Assembly: GCF_013426895.1 (NCBI RefSeq)
Contig: NZ_AP023175.1
Location: 992,001 to 1,056,000, forward strand
From: Paraburkholderia largidicola
GTDB lineage: Bacteria; Pseudomonadota; Gammaproteobacteria; Burkholderiales; Burkholderiaceae
DNA: 64,000 nucleotides
Direction: 5' to 3'
The notes under the pieces were generated by a model, which was not told where the DNA came from, ran no database searches, and saw only the letters and a list, made by a program, of their open reading frames with translations. The position numbers and the translations under genes were made by a program. The first letter of the stretch is position 1. Each line of letters begins with the position of its first letter. This document shows positions 55,744 to 64,000 of this stretch, piece by piece.

Positions 55744-57315
55744 ATGAGAAAGAAACTTATCTGTCTGCTGGTAGCGGGGGCTCTGCCGGGTGCCGCGTTT
55801 GCGGACTCGACCAGCGCACAGATCAAGGCGCTTCAGCAACAACTCAACGCGTTGCAAAAGGAAGTGAAGGAACTGCGCGCGCAAGTGGCCTCGACGCCCG
55901 CGGCGAAGCCTGCTGTGGGCACGGCCACGGCGCCCGCACTGGCCGCCGCCCCTGTCGATATCACGTCGCCCGATTACGGCCGGGCGCCCGCGAATATCAG
56001 CAACGACGACCTGACCACGATCAAGCAGCAGATCGCGAATCAGCAGTTGAAGGTCGACTCGCTGGAAGACGCGGCGCAGACGGGGCCGATCGCAGGTCTT
56101 TCGGTGACGGGCTATATCGACCCGACATACATCTATAACCGCGCGCAGAGTTCGTCGTCGTTCCTGTTCGCGAACCACGAGAGCGCGTACAACTACTACA
56201 ACAGCACGTTCGGCGATCTGTATCTCGACATCAAGAAGACGTTCGGCGTCGGGCCGATGGCGCCGTCGGCGGAAATCACGTTGATGCCGAACCGCGGCAA
56301 CGGCATCACGCTGCTGCAGAACTCGCATGGCGACATTGGCAACAACATCCTGAACACGGCTGTCGTCAATGTGCCGCTGACGGGCTCGACGACCTTCGTC
56401 GCGGGTTTGATTCCGAGCTTTGGCGGTTATGAAGTGCAGCAGTCGAACCAGATGCTTACGCTCACGCACAACCTGCTGTATGACTTCTCCGATCCGGGCA
56501 GCTACGTCGGCGTCGGCGCGAACTATACGGCGGGCAACTGGGCGTGGAAATTCTTTGTCGGCAACGAGCAGTACCGCACGTACGGTGCCGTCACGCAGAC
56601 GGGCACGAATGCGTTGGGCGACCCGATCACGACGAGCAACAAGATTCCGACGTTTACCGCACGCGCCGACTATACGTGGTCGAGTGCGCTCGATATTGGC
56701 GGCTCGTTCAACATTGGCCGTCAGACGCTACCGAGTGCCGTGGATCCGACGACGGGCAACGTGACTTACGGCGTGGGCGGCCAGGCGCCTAGCTCGGGCG
56801 GGACGTTCTTCTTTGGCGAAGTCGATGCGACTTATACGCTTGCGGACGTGCAGTACAACGCCGAGCTCGACTATGGCCAGCAGCAGAATGCGGCATATAA
56901 CGGCGGCCAGGCGCAGTGGTATGGTCTGTCGCTGCTCGCGCATCGCAAGTTCAATTTGCCGGTGGTGGGTCGGATGGGTGCGACTGTGCGGTATGACTTG
57001 CTCGTCAATAGCAAGAATGGTGGCGGCGGTGGTGGGATTGCTTTGAATTCCAATGGTATGGATGTGAATAATGGCTTTGGTATCGGCGCTGACTGCCTGG
57101 CCAATTCGCAGGCCAATGGTGGGCTTGGGTTTGAGTGCAAGGGGGCTAACCGTCAGGATGTCGCGCTCGATCTGTTGTTCTTCCCGACGCAGCAGATCAC
57201 CGTCAAGGTGGAATATCGCCATGACTGGGCGAATCAGAAGGTGTTCTTGAGGAATGATGGGTCGTATAGCAAGTCGAATGATTTGCTGGCGACGCAGTTT
57301 ATTTACTCTTTCTGA
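55744..57315 (+). CDS. DUF3138-family outer-membrane channel-like protein
   Basis: The 523-residue exported protein has a signal peptide (MRKKLICLLVAGALPGAAFA, D). A short coiled coil follows (AQIKALQQQLNALQKEVKEL), then a beta-rich barrel with aromatic ends (VTGYIDPTYIYNRAQSSSSF, LDIKKTFGVGPMAPSAEITL, closing FIYSF with terminal Phe). It is the DUF3138 family of Burkholderiales. AAGGAG precedes ATG 55744. Its place directly after potI suggests a porin that lets polyamines through the outer membrane. The 3' quarter, from about 57000, is G/T-rich next to repeat D. Confidence 0.85.
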   Translation: MRKKLICLLVAGALPGAAFADSTSAQIKALQQQLNALQKEVKELRAQVASTPAAKPAVGTATAPALAAAPVDITSPDYGRAPANISNDDLTTIKQQIANQQLKVDSLEDAAQTGPIAGLSVTGYIDPTYIYNRAQSSSSFLFANHESAYNYYNSTFGDLYLDIKKTFGVGPMAPSAEITLMPNRGNGITLLQNSHGDIGNNILNTAVVNVPLTGSTTFVAGLIPSFGGYEVQQSNQMLTLTHNLLYDFSDPGSYVGVGANYTAGNWAWKFFVGNEQYRTYGAVTQTGTNALGDPITTSNKIPTFTARADYTWSSALDIGGSFNIGRQTLPSAVDPTTGNVTYGVGGQAPSSGGTFFFGEVDATYTLADVQYNAELDYGQQQNAAYNGGQAQWYGLSLLAHRKFNLPVVGRMGATVRYDLLVNSKNGGGGGGIALNSNGMDVNNGFGIGADCLANSQANGGLGFECKGANRQDVALDLLFFPTQQITVKVEYRHDWANQKVFLRNDGSYSKSNDLLATQFIYSF

Positions 57316-57370
57316 GGGTGCTTTTGATGTCTGCGACGCTTTTTTGTTCTTGGTCCGCAGGGAGCGTTGC

Positions 57371-57420
57371 GGGCATCCGCGTGATGTTATTGGTTCGCGA
57401 GCGTTGCCCCTGTGCGGGGC
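57371..57420. repeat. Truncated left end of the inverted-repeat element next to copy D
   Basis: GGCATCCGCGTGATGTTATT (57371-57390) through GTTGCCCCTGTGCGGGGC (57403-57420) repeats the left ~50 bp of the element, then stops before the palindrome. It lies about 90 bp before the true copy D. Confidence 0.8.
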
Positions 57421-57440
57421 CGTATGTGCTTTGTCTGCGA

Positions 57441-57496
57441 CGGTTGGTTTGGTTTGGTTTGGTTTGGTTGGTTTGGTTTGGTTGGTTTGGTTTTTT
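57441..57496. repeat. TTTGG simple tandem repeat
   Basis: Imperfect GGTTTGGTTT and GGTTGG units run from about 57441 to 57496 between the truncated element end and copy D, ending in TTTTTTGGGG. Confidence 0.85.
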
Positions 57497-57509
57497 GGGG
57501 CTTTTCGAT

Positions 57510-58161
57510 GGCATCCGCGTTTTGTTAGCGTGCTTCAGGCGTCGCCCCTGTGCGGGGCGGCACCTACTTTTCTTTGCCGCCGCAAAGAAAAGTAGGCAAA
57601 AGAAAGCGGCTCACACCGCCAGTTCGTGTTCCTGCCTGAGGGCCCCCAACCGGTCTTATGCTTCGTACGGCGACGCTTCTGTTCGCGCTCGTTGCCAACG
57701 CTTTGAATGGAAGCCTCACCCGCTTCAGACACCCGCATACGGGCGAGCGGCAGCGAATGGATTGTGCCGCCAAGGTGGCAAACTGTGTGTAGGTTGTCGC
57801 GTCGTATAAGTTAGCGCTCTTACAGGGTGGAGCTCATGCGCTAGCGGTCCGAAGTGAGGCGTTTGGAGTACTTTGGCCTACACACAGTTTGCCACCTGGG
57901 CGGCGGTGGGCTAACTGGTACGGCATGCTGTAATGCGGGCGCGTGAAGCGGGTGAGGTGTATAGAGAGAACGTTGGCAACAAACTTGAATAGGCGCGTTG
58001 CCGTGTGAAGTGTAAGAACCTGTGGGGGCCCTCAGGCAGGAACACGGGCTGGCGGTGTGAGCCGCTTTCTTTTGCCTACTTTTCTTTGCGGCGGCAAAGA
58101 AAAGTAGGTGCCGCCCCGCACAGGGGCAACGCTTGAAGCACGTAGGCAAATCGCGGATGCC
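57510..58161. repeat. Long inverted-repeat element, copy D (~652 bp)
   Basis: The ends GGCATCCGCG (57510-57519) and CGCGGATGCC (58152-58161) enclose the two CCTACTTTTC palindromes (57561-57594 and 58076-58109), GCGGCTCACACCGCC blocks, and the inner pair GGTGGCAAACTGTGTGTAGG (57774-57793) and CCTACACACAGTTTGCCACC (57878-57897). It separates the DUF3138 gene from the puuB pair. The gap 58162-58234 is A/C-rich without a gene. Confidence 0.9.
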
Positions 58162-58234
58162 CGTAAAAGAGCAAACCACGGATGCCAACGCAAAGCCATA
58201 AAAACCAACCCATATGCGCAGCAAAAAAAACCAA

Positions 58235-59530
58235 ATGCCAGAAAAACTCACAAACCAACCTCACACCGCATCCTGGTACGCAGCAACGACCAACGACCAA
58301 ACGCACCATCCACGTCTGGATGAAAACCTGACCGTCGACGTCTGCATAATAGGCGCCGGCCTGACCGGCATATCCACCGCATTGAACCTCGCCGAACGCG
58401 GCCACAACGTAGCGGTGCTGGAAGCATCAAAAGTAGGCTGGGCAGCAAGCGGCCGCAACGGCGGCCAACTGATCGGCGGTTTCGCCTGCGACATCGACAC
58501 ATTCGCGAAGTACATGCCCGACGCCGACGTCCACCGCATATGGGAAATGGGCCAGGAAACGCTAGACATAGTGAAAGACCGCGTAGCGAAGCACCACATC
58601 GACTGCGATCTGACGATGGGCTACCTCACGGCCGCCAACAAACCCAAACACGTAGACGCCCTACGCACCTTCCGCGATGACGCAAAAACACGCTTCAACC
58701 ACGACCGCTATCGGTATATCGAACGCGCGCACATGGACCAGTACGTGCAATCGTCCCGCTATCTCGGCGGCCTTTTCGACCCGGACAGTGGCCACCTGCA
58801 TCCCCTCAACTACACATTAGGCCTCGCCCGCGCAGCCGTCGAAAACGGCGCCCGCATCTACGAAAACAGTTGCGTCACGACAATACGCACAGAAAACGGC
58901 ACCCACGTAATAGAAACAGCACAAGGAACAGTGCGCGCCAAATACGTCGTGCTAGCCTGCAATACATGGCTCGGCGCGCTCGCACCACAAGTGTCCCGTA
59001 AGATCATGCCCGTCGGCACCTATGTCATCGCCACGGAACCGCTCGACCCCGCCCGCGCTGCCGCGTTGATGCCCGCGCGCGCCGCCGTCTGCGACAGCCG
59101 TTTCGTGCTCGACTATTTCCGCCCCGCTCCCGACAACCGTCTGCTGTGGGGCGGCAAGGTCAGCTATTCGACTTTCGAGCCACGCAATCTCGGCGAAGCC
59201 ATGCGCCGCGACATGCTAAAGACCTTCCCGCAACTCGCCGATGTCAAAGTGGACTACGCATGGGGCGGCTTCGTCGACATCACGATGAACCGCGCACCGC
59301 ATTTCGGCCGCCTCGCGCCGACCGTCTACTTTGCGCAAGGCTTCTCGGGACATGGCGTCAACACAACCGGGCTCGCCGGCAAGCTGATCGCAGAAGCCAT
59401 TCATGGCCAGGCGTCGCGATTCGATCTGTTCGGTAAAATCCGCCATCGCGACTTTCCCGGCGGCGCAATGCTGCGCACCCCCGCACTCGTACTTGCAATG
59501 GCCTGGTATCGAATGAAGGACTGGCTCTGA
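58235..59530 (+). CDS. puuB: PuuB-like gamma-glutamylputrescine oxidase (first copy)
   Basis: The 431-residue FAD-dependent oxidoreductase of the DAO family has DVCIIGAGLTGISTALNLAE (dinucleotide fold), AASGRNGGQLIGGF (FAD-binding), PVGTYVIATEPL, and a late AWGGFVDITMNRAPHFG and AQGFSGHGVNTTGLAGKLIA. The layout fits PuuB. ATG 58235 is preferred by comparison with PuuB length; ATG 58214 adds seven residues, and neither has a Shine-Dalgarno. The first ~700 bases are strongly A/C-rich. The next gene begins at its stop (TGATG). Confidence 0.87.
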   Translation: MPEKLTNQPHTASWYAATTNDQTHHPRLDENLTVDVCIIGAGLTGISTALNLAERGHNVAVLEASKVGWAASGRNGGQLIGGFACDIDTFAKYMPDADVHRIWEMGQETLDIVKDRVAKHHIDCDLTMGYLTAANKPKHVDALRTFRDDAKTRFNHDRYRYIERAHMDQYVQSSRYLGGLFDPDSGHLHPLNYTLGLARAAVENGARIYENSCVTTIRTENGTHVIETAQGTVRAKYVVLACNTWLGALAPQVSRKIMPVGTYVIATEPLDPARAAALMPARAAVCDSRFVLDYFRPAPDNRLLWGGKVSYSTFEPRNLGEAMRRDMLKTFPQLADVKVDYAWGGFVDITMNRAPHFGRLAPTVYFAQGFSGHGVNTTGLAGKLIAEAIHGQASRFDLFGKIRHRDFPGGAMLRTPALVLAMAWYRMKDWL

Positions 59531-60834
59531 TGACGGAAACACTCGACCGCCGCGCGGACGCGCTGATCCGCAACTCGTACTATGAAGCCACCGTGTCGCG
59601 CCCGCTCGCGGACGACCCGATGCTGGAAGGCTCGCTCGACGTCGACGTCTGCGTGATCGGCGCGGGCTTCTCCGGATTGTCGGTGGCACTCGAATGCCGC
59701 GCACGCGGGCTTTCCGTCGTCGTGCTCGATGCGCATCGCCCCGGCTGGGGCGCCTCGGGACGCAACGGAGGACAGATGCTCGCCGGTTTTGCAAAAGACG
59801 AGATCATCGAAAAGCAACTCGGACTCGAAGGCGCGCGCGCTGCGTGGGCGTTGTCGATCGATGCCGTCAAGCTGGTGCACGATAGGATCGGGCGCTATGG
59901 AATCGAATGCGATTTCACGCCGGGCTTCATGACGGTCGCGACCAAAGCGAAGCGCGTCCCCGATCTGCGCGCGTGGATGGATGCCGCGACGAACCGCTGG
60001 GGTCATGCGCATCTGTCGTGGGTGGATGCCAGTGAAATGCGCGAGCGCATCGCGTCGGAACGTTATCTGGCAGGCGTCTACGATGCGTTATCCGGCCATC
60101 TGCATCCACTCAAGTATTGCCTCGGTCTCGCCGATGCGGCGCGCCGCGAAGGCGCGCAACTCTTCGCGCACTCACCCGTGCTCGAAGTCGTGCGCGGCGC
60201 ACGGCCCGTGGTGCGCACCGCGACGGGCGAAGTGCGCTGCCGCTTCGTCTCGGCGTGCGGCAACGCGACGCTCGGCAATGTGTTGCCCGCTGCAATCGCC
60301 GCGCGCATCGCGCCCATTGCATCGTATATCGTCGCGACGGAATCGCTCGGCAAAGCGCGCGCCGATGCCCTGATCAAGAACCGCCCCGCGATCTGCGACA
60401 ACAACTTTTTTCTCGACTACTTTCGCGTGTCGGCGGATCACCGCGTGCTGTTCGGCGGACGCGCAAGCTCGACGGGCGCATCGCCTTCGCAACTGACAGG
60501 CGATATCCGCAAGCGCATGCTCGCCGTTTTTCCGCAACTCGCGGATACGAAGATCGAATTTGCGTGGGGCGGCTTCGTCGATATCACCCGTAATCGCGCG
60601 CCCGATTTTGGCGCGATCGATCCGAACTACTTCTATGTGCAAGGTTTTTCGGGTCACGGCGTGGCGCTGACGGGCATTGCGGGGCGCGTCATTGCAATGG
60701 CCATGTCAGGCGACATGGCGGCGTTCGACCTGTTCTCGCGCATCCGGCACGCGCGCTTTCCGGGCGGCCCGGCGCTGCGCGGGCCGGCGCTGGAACTGGG
60801 GATGCTCTATCACCGGATTCGCGAGCTGTTCTGA
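59530..60834 (+). CDS. PuuB-like FAD-dependent oxidase (second copy)
   Basis: The 434-residue paralogue of the upstream gene has DVCVIGAGFSGLSVALECRA, GASGRNGGQMLAGFAKDE, APIASYIVATESL and FAWGGFVDITRNRAPDFGAI. Start ATG 59530 overlaps the preceding stop in TGATG, indicating translational coupling. Base use is normal, unlike the first copy. The two may accept different polyamines or gamma-glutamyl substrates, or form a heteromer. Confidence 0.87.
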   Translation: MTETLDRRADALIRNSYYEATVSRPLADDPMLEGSLDVDVCVIGAGFSGLSVALECRARGLSVVVLDAHRPGWGASGRNGGQMLAGFAKDEIIEKQLGLEGARAAWALSIDAVKLVHDRIGRYGIECDFTPGFMTVATKAKRVPDLRAWMDAATNRWGHAHLSWVDASEMRERIASERYLAGVYDALSGHLHPLKYCLGLADAARREGAQLFAHSPVLEVVRGARPVVRTATGEVRCRFVSACGNATLGNVLPAAIAARIAPIASYIVATESLGKARADALIKNRPAICDNNFFLDYFRVSADHRVLFGGRASSTGASPSQLTGDIRKRMLAVFPQLADTKIEFAWGGFVDITRNRAPDFGAIDPNYFYVQGFSGHGVALTGIAGRVIAMAMSGDMAAFDLFSRIRHARFPGGPALRGPALELGMLYHRIRELF

Positions 60835-60964
60835 ATCGCATTGCAGCACGGCTTGCACATGACAGACCGGGTTCACTAAAGGCAGAATGTGCACCTCACC
60901 CTCGATGCGGCACACCCGCATTGAAGGCTTACCGTAACCCACAACCCGTTACGACGAGGCGTCG

Positions 60965-61975
60965 ATGACTGCCGTACTCACTTCTGAAATCGCATCGAAA
61001 TTCGCGGGCCTCGCGCTGGCTCACCTCACGCGCGAGTATCCGAACAAGCTCACGCATTCGCTCGCCGGGCCGCAGGACGTGCAAGATCCGCGCGAGCTTC
61101 ACCCCATCTTCTACGGCAGCTATGACTGGCACTCGTGCGTGCACGGCTACTGGTTGCTGTTGCATCTGATCGAGCGCTTTCCCGATCTGCCCGAAGCGCC
61201 GCGCATCGTCGCCGTCGTCGACGAGCACTTCACCGCACAGAACGTCGCAGGTGAGCGCGCCTATCTCGACCTGCCGCATAACCGCGGGTTCGAGCGCCCG
61301 TATGGCTGGGCGTGGCTGCTTGCGCTGTCGGGTCAGGTCGCCTCACTGAAGCTGCCGCAAGCCAATCGCTGGACGCAGACCATCGAGCCGCTGACGTCGG
61401 CTTTCGTCGAACGCTTCGAAGAGTTTTTGCCGAAGGCGACGTATCCGCTGCGTGTCGGCACGCATTTCAACACGGCCTTCGCGCTGGCGCTCACGCTCGA
61501 CTTCGCGCATCGCACACAACGCGATTCGCTTGCGCGCCTCGTTGTCGATACGGCGAAGCGCTGGTATCTGAACGATGCCGGATGCCAGGCGTGGGAGCCG
61601 TCGGGCGACGAGTTTCTTTCGCCGTCGCTGATGGAAGCGGAGTTGATGCGCCGCGTGCTGCCGCCTGCCGAATTTGCGGGATGGTTCGAGCGCTTCCTGC
61701 CCGATCTCGCGCAACGTCAACCCGCAACGCTGTTCGTCCCCGCCACGGTCACGGATCGCAGCGACGGCAAGATCGCACATCTCGACGGGCTGAACCTGAG
61801 CCGCGCGTGGTGCCAGCGCTCGCTGGCGCGCGCGCTGTCGAATGACGATCCGCGCCGCGCCACACTGTTCGAAGCCGCCGACATTCATCTGGAAAGCGCG
61901 TTGCAACATGTCGCGGGCGATTACATGGGCGAGCACTGGCTCGCCACGTTCGCAACGCTCGCGCTCGAAGCGTAG
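60965..61975 (+). CDS. DUF2891-family protein
   Basis: The 336-residue cytoplasmic protein has the family pattern HPIFYGSYDWHSCVHGYWLL, YLDLPHNRGFERPYGWAWLL, HFNTAFALALTLDFA, and WEPSGDEFLSPSLMEAELMR, suggesting a helical (alpha/alpha)-barrel fold with conserved His, Trp and Glu residues. Function is unknown. GAGGCG precedes ATG 60965. It follows the puuB pair in the same direction by 130 bp. Confidence 0.87.
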   Translation: MTAVLTSEIASKFAGLALAHLTREYPNKLTHSLAGPQDVQDPRELHPIFYGSYDWHSCVHGYWLLLHLIERFPDLPEAPRIVAVVDEHFTAQNVAGERAYLDLPHNRGFERPYGWAWLLALSGQVASLKLPQANRWTQTIEPLTSAFVERFEEFLPKATYPLRVGTHFNTAFALALTLDFAHRTQRDSLARLVVDTAKRWYLNDAGCQAWEPSGDEFLSPSLMEAELMRRVLPPAEFAGWFERFLPDLAQRQPATLFVPATVTDRSDGKIAHLDGLNLSRAWCQRSLARALSNDDPRRATLFEAADIHLESALQHVAGDYMGEHWLATFATLALEA

Positions 61976-62022
61976 CGAACATACGAACCTGGCGTTCGCT
62001 ACCAACCCGCCGCGCAATGAAA

Positions 62023-62063
62023 AATGGCCAGTGTCTGCAAAGACACTGGCCATTCCGTTTTTT
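62023..62063. terminator. Strong terminator downstream of the DUF2891 gene
   Basis: AATGGCCAGTGTCT (62023-62036) pairs perfectly with AGACACTGGCCATT (62041-62054) around GCAA, followed by CCGTTTTTT on the plus strand. A-rich sequence in front allows function for the convergent MFS gene too. Confidence 0.9.
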
Positions 62064-62089
62064 AACCCGTAAAACAAGCGCGTTGCCGA

Positions 62090-63538
62090 TCAGCGGGAGA
62101 TCTCTTCGAGCGCAACACCGCGCGTGCGCGGCCCCATCACGCCGATCACCAGCATCACGATCGCCATCGCGCCCGCAATGAACACGAACACGCCCGTCGA
62201 GCCGAAGTACTTGAGTACCGACGCAATAAAGAACGCGGTGAAAATCGCCGAGAAGCGGCTCCATGAATAGACGAAGCCCACTGCACGCGCACGGATGCTG
62301 GTCGGAAACAGCTCTGCCTGATAGGCGTGATAGCTATACGACATGATATTGCTGCCCAGCGTCAGCCCGACGCCGAGACAGATCAGCATCGCGGCCGCCG
62401 TCGTCTGGCTGAACCACAGTCCGCACACGATGATGAGCGCCGCCATCGCGACGATCACGCTCTTGCGCTCGTACTTGTCCGCGATGAAGAGCCCGATGAT
62501 AGGACCCACGGGCGCCGCGAGCGCGATGACGCTCGAATAGGCAAGGCTCGTCGTCACCGTAATGCCCTGCTTGATCAGCAGCGTCGGCACCCAGTTCGCG
62601 AAGCCATAGAAGCCGACTGTCTGGAAGATGTTGAAGATGCTCAGCATCAGCGTGCGGCTGCGATAGGGCGGCACCCACATGTCGCTGAAGCGTCCGCTCG
62701 GAGGCACGGGAACGGGCGGCGCAGCGGGCGGCAGCGGCCTGCCGTACTCGGCCTCGACCTTCGCTTCGAGTGCCCGCATCACGCGGTCCGCTTCGTCGAC
62801 GCGCCCTTGTTGCGCGAGCCAGCGCGGGCTTTCGGGCAGATTGCGCCGGATCCACCAGACGAACAGCGCGCCGTGCGCGCCGATCAGCACGACCCAGCGC
62901 CAGCCATCGAGCCCGAGCGGCGCGCGCGGCACCAGCATCCAGGCAAGAAACGCGACGACGGGCACGGCCATGAAGCCCACCGCCTGTTCGCATGCGAATG
63001 CACGGCCGCGAATATGCTTCGGGACCAGCTCCGAGATGTATGTGCCGATCGTCACCAGCTCGACGCCTATGCCAAGGCCCGCCATGAAGCGCCAGAAGTT
63101 TAGCCCCGTGGCTGTTTCCTGAAACGCCATGATGACATTGGCGACCGTGTACCACAGCAGCGAATACGTGAAGATCGCGCGGCGGCCGAAACGGTCCGCG
63201 AGAAAGCCACATGCGATCGTGCCGATGAACAGCCCGAGAAACAGCGTCGCGATGAAGCTCGCGATGCCCGTCGTGCCGAACAGCCCCTGCGTGGTCGACG
63301 TGAGAATGCCGCTCTTGACGATGCCGGGCGCAACGTAACCCGTATAGAGCAGATCGTAAAGCTCGAAGAAAAAGCCGAGGCTCAGCATCACGACGAGCTT
63401 CCATACCGAGCGCGTCGCGGGCAAGCGGTCGAGCCGCGCGCTGATGGTGCCGGCGTCGATGGCGGCGTGTGACGCTGCGGGCGCATTTGCCTGCGTGGTC
63501 CCAGGCTGCGGGATGCCCGCCTGGTCTTGCGTTGTCAT
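62090..63538 (-). CDS. MFS transporter, metabolite:H+ symporter / sugar transporter type
   Basis: The 482-residue protein has 12 hydrophobic segments with GFFFELYDLLYTGYVAPGIV, GFLADRFGRRAIFTYSLL (motif A), LGIGVELVTIGTYISELVPK, RGRAFACEQAVGFMAVPVVA and LPESPRWLAQQGRVDEADRV. The central loop is Pro-rich (PLPPAAPPVPVPPSG). The sequence best fits the general sugar/organic-anion transporter group. No enzyme genes are adjacent in the window to suggest a substrate. Confidence 0.87.
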   Translation of the reverse strand: MTTQDQAGIPQPGTTQANAPAASHAAIDAGTISARLDRLPATRSVWKLVVMLSLGFFFELYDLLYTGYVAPGIVKSGILTSTTQGLFGTTGIASFIATLFLGLFIGTIACGFLADRFGRRAIFTYSLLWYTVANVIMAFQETATGLNFWRFMAGLGIGVELVTIGTYISELVPKHIRGRAFACEQAVGFMAVPVVAFLAWMLVPRAPLGLDGWRWVVLIGAHGALFVWWIRRNLPESPRWLAQQGRVDEADRVMRALEAKVEAEYGRPLPPAAPPVPVPPSGRFSDMWVPPYRSRTLMLSIFNIFQTVGFYGFANWVPTLLIKQGITVTTSLAYSSVIALAAPVGPIIGLFIADKYERKSVIVAMAALIIVCGLWFSQTTAAAMLICLGVGLTLGSNIMSYSYHAYQAELFPTSIRARAVGFVYSWSRFSAIFTAFFIASVLKYFGSTGVFVFIAGAMAIVMLVIGVMGPRTRGVALEEISR

Positions 63539-63622
63539 TGTTCTGTCTCCTGTGTCGATGGCCCGCCGCGATTCCGGATGCAGGCCAGGCTCGCATTGTA
63601 GCCGCGCATCGGCTGGCAGGCC

Positions 63623-64000
63623 TTAGTTGCCTTCCTGCAGCATCACCACGCCTGCACCGGCCCGCTGCAACAGACGCCGGCTGCGTACCGAGAGATTGGT
63701 CAGGCGCAGGCGCTTGCCAAGCTTCGCGTAGCGCGCGTGCAGGGCTTCCAGTGCCGCAATCGCGGAATGATCCGCACAATGCAGATGGCGGCAATCGAGC
63801 GTCACGTTGGCAGGATCGTTATGCGGCTCGAACAGTGCATGAAAATGCGCGGTCGATGCGAAGAACAGCGTGCCGCGTGGCGCGTGGGTCGTTTCGCCCG
63901 ATGCGTCGTCGAGCGTTTCGCTGCGAATCTCGCTCGCGTGCTGCCACGCGAAGTTCAGCGCCGAAATGACGATGCCGCACAACACGGCCGTCGCGAGATC
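63623..64000 (-). CDS. SulP-type sulfate/anion transporter, C-terminal STAS part (cut by window edge)
   Basis: The minus frame open from the window end encodes DLATAVLCGIVISALNFAWQ, which is the last transmembrane helix pattern of SulP transporters. A STAS domain follows (GTLFFASTAHFHALFE, NVTLDCRHLHCADHSAIAAL, GKRLRLTNLSVRSRRLLQRA). About 125 residues are present; the transmembrane core is outside the window. The Asp-Cys-Arg-His-Leu pattern replaces the usual DxSxVxxxD motif. Confidence 0.8.
   Translation of the reverse strand, partial: DLATAVLCGIVISALNFAWQHASEIRSETLDDASGETTHAPRGTLFFASTAHFHALFEPHNDPANVTLDCRHLHCADHSAIAALEALHARYAKLGKRLRLTNLSVRSRRLLQRAGAGVVMLQEGN

Overview
The window looks like a high-GC betaproteobacterial chromosome or chromid of the Burkholderia/Paraburkholderia/Caballeronia group. 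Reasons are the strong GC bias, the DUF3138 outer-membrane protein, a beta-type liu operon with a divergent TetR gene, and tandem PuuB-like oxidases. Genus-level placement is inference from gene content. No rRNA, tRNA, CRISPR array or replication origin was found.

Region 1 (1-6989) is the most unusual part. On the minus strand lie two small Ser/Thr-rich peptide genes with a shared 17-residue leader ending in LAGG, an LpxL-like acyltransferase homologue, an HlyD-type adaptor, a C39-peptidase ABC exporter, and the start of a TolC-type outer-membrane channel. An uncertain exported ORF lies upstream, and an RcsB-like orphan response regulator is divergent. Together they read as a self-contained type I export system for a possibly modified peptide, resembling microcin/RiPP loci but not matching a named family I know.

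Region 2 (7038-19160) is non-phosphorylative L-rhamnose catabolism: ABC uptake (rhaS, rhaQ, rhaP, rhaT), mutarotase, lactonase, L-rhamnose dehydrogenase, L-rhamnonate dehydratase, an MFS transporter and a second SDR. A LysR gene and a 659-bp repeat split it into two minus-strand operons. Region 3 (19456-21398) is another copy of that repeat, split by an intact IS481-family element with a 6-bp target duplication. Beyond it is a TIR-transmembrane protein with two Cys-rich repeats.

Region 4 (22958-31776) holds single genes: FMN reductase, ferritin-like protein, amidase, CDP-diacylglycerol pyrophosphatase, fatty-acid desaturase, a third repeat, a heptosyltransferase-like GT9 and a PhnD-like binding protein. 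Region 5 (31798-38590) is the leucine/isovalerate operon liuABCD with a divergent TetR regulator and a perfect 10-3-10 palindrome. Region 6 (38677-44475) has a small acidic protein, a PRC-barrel protein, a LysR/MFS pair, a glycine-zipper lipoprotein, and a Cys-rich MarR translationally coupled to an MFS exporter.

Region 7 (44500-60834) is polyamine metabolism: puuC and puuR on the minus strand, then puuD, puuA, an aminotransferase, the potFGHI ABC transporter, a DUF3138 porin, a fourth repeat and two PuuB-like oxidases on the plus strand. The window ends with a DUF2891 protein, an MFS transporter and the C-terminal STAS part of a SulP transporter.

All four ~650-bp inverted repeats are flanked by strongly skewed DNA. 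On the left the plus strand is G+T-rich, and on the right it is A+C-rich, even where the flank is coding sequence. I consider this and the Region 1 peptide locus the two most interesting observations.
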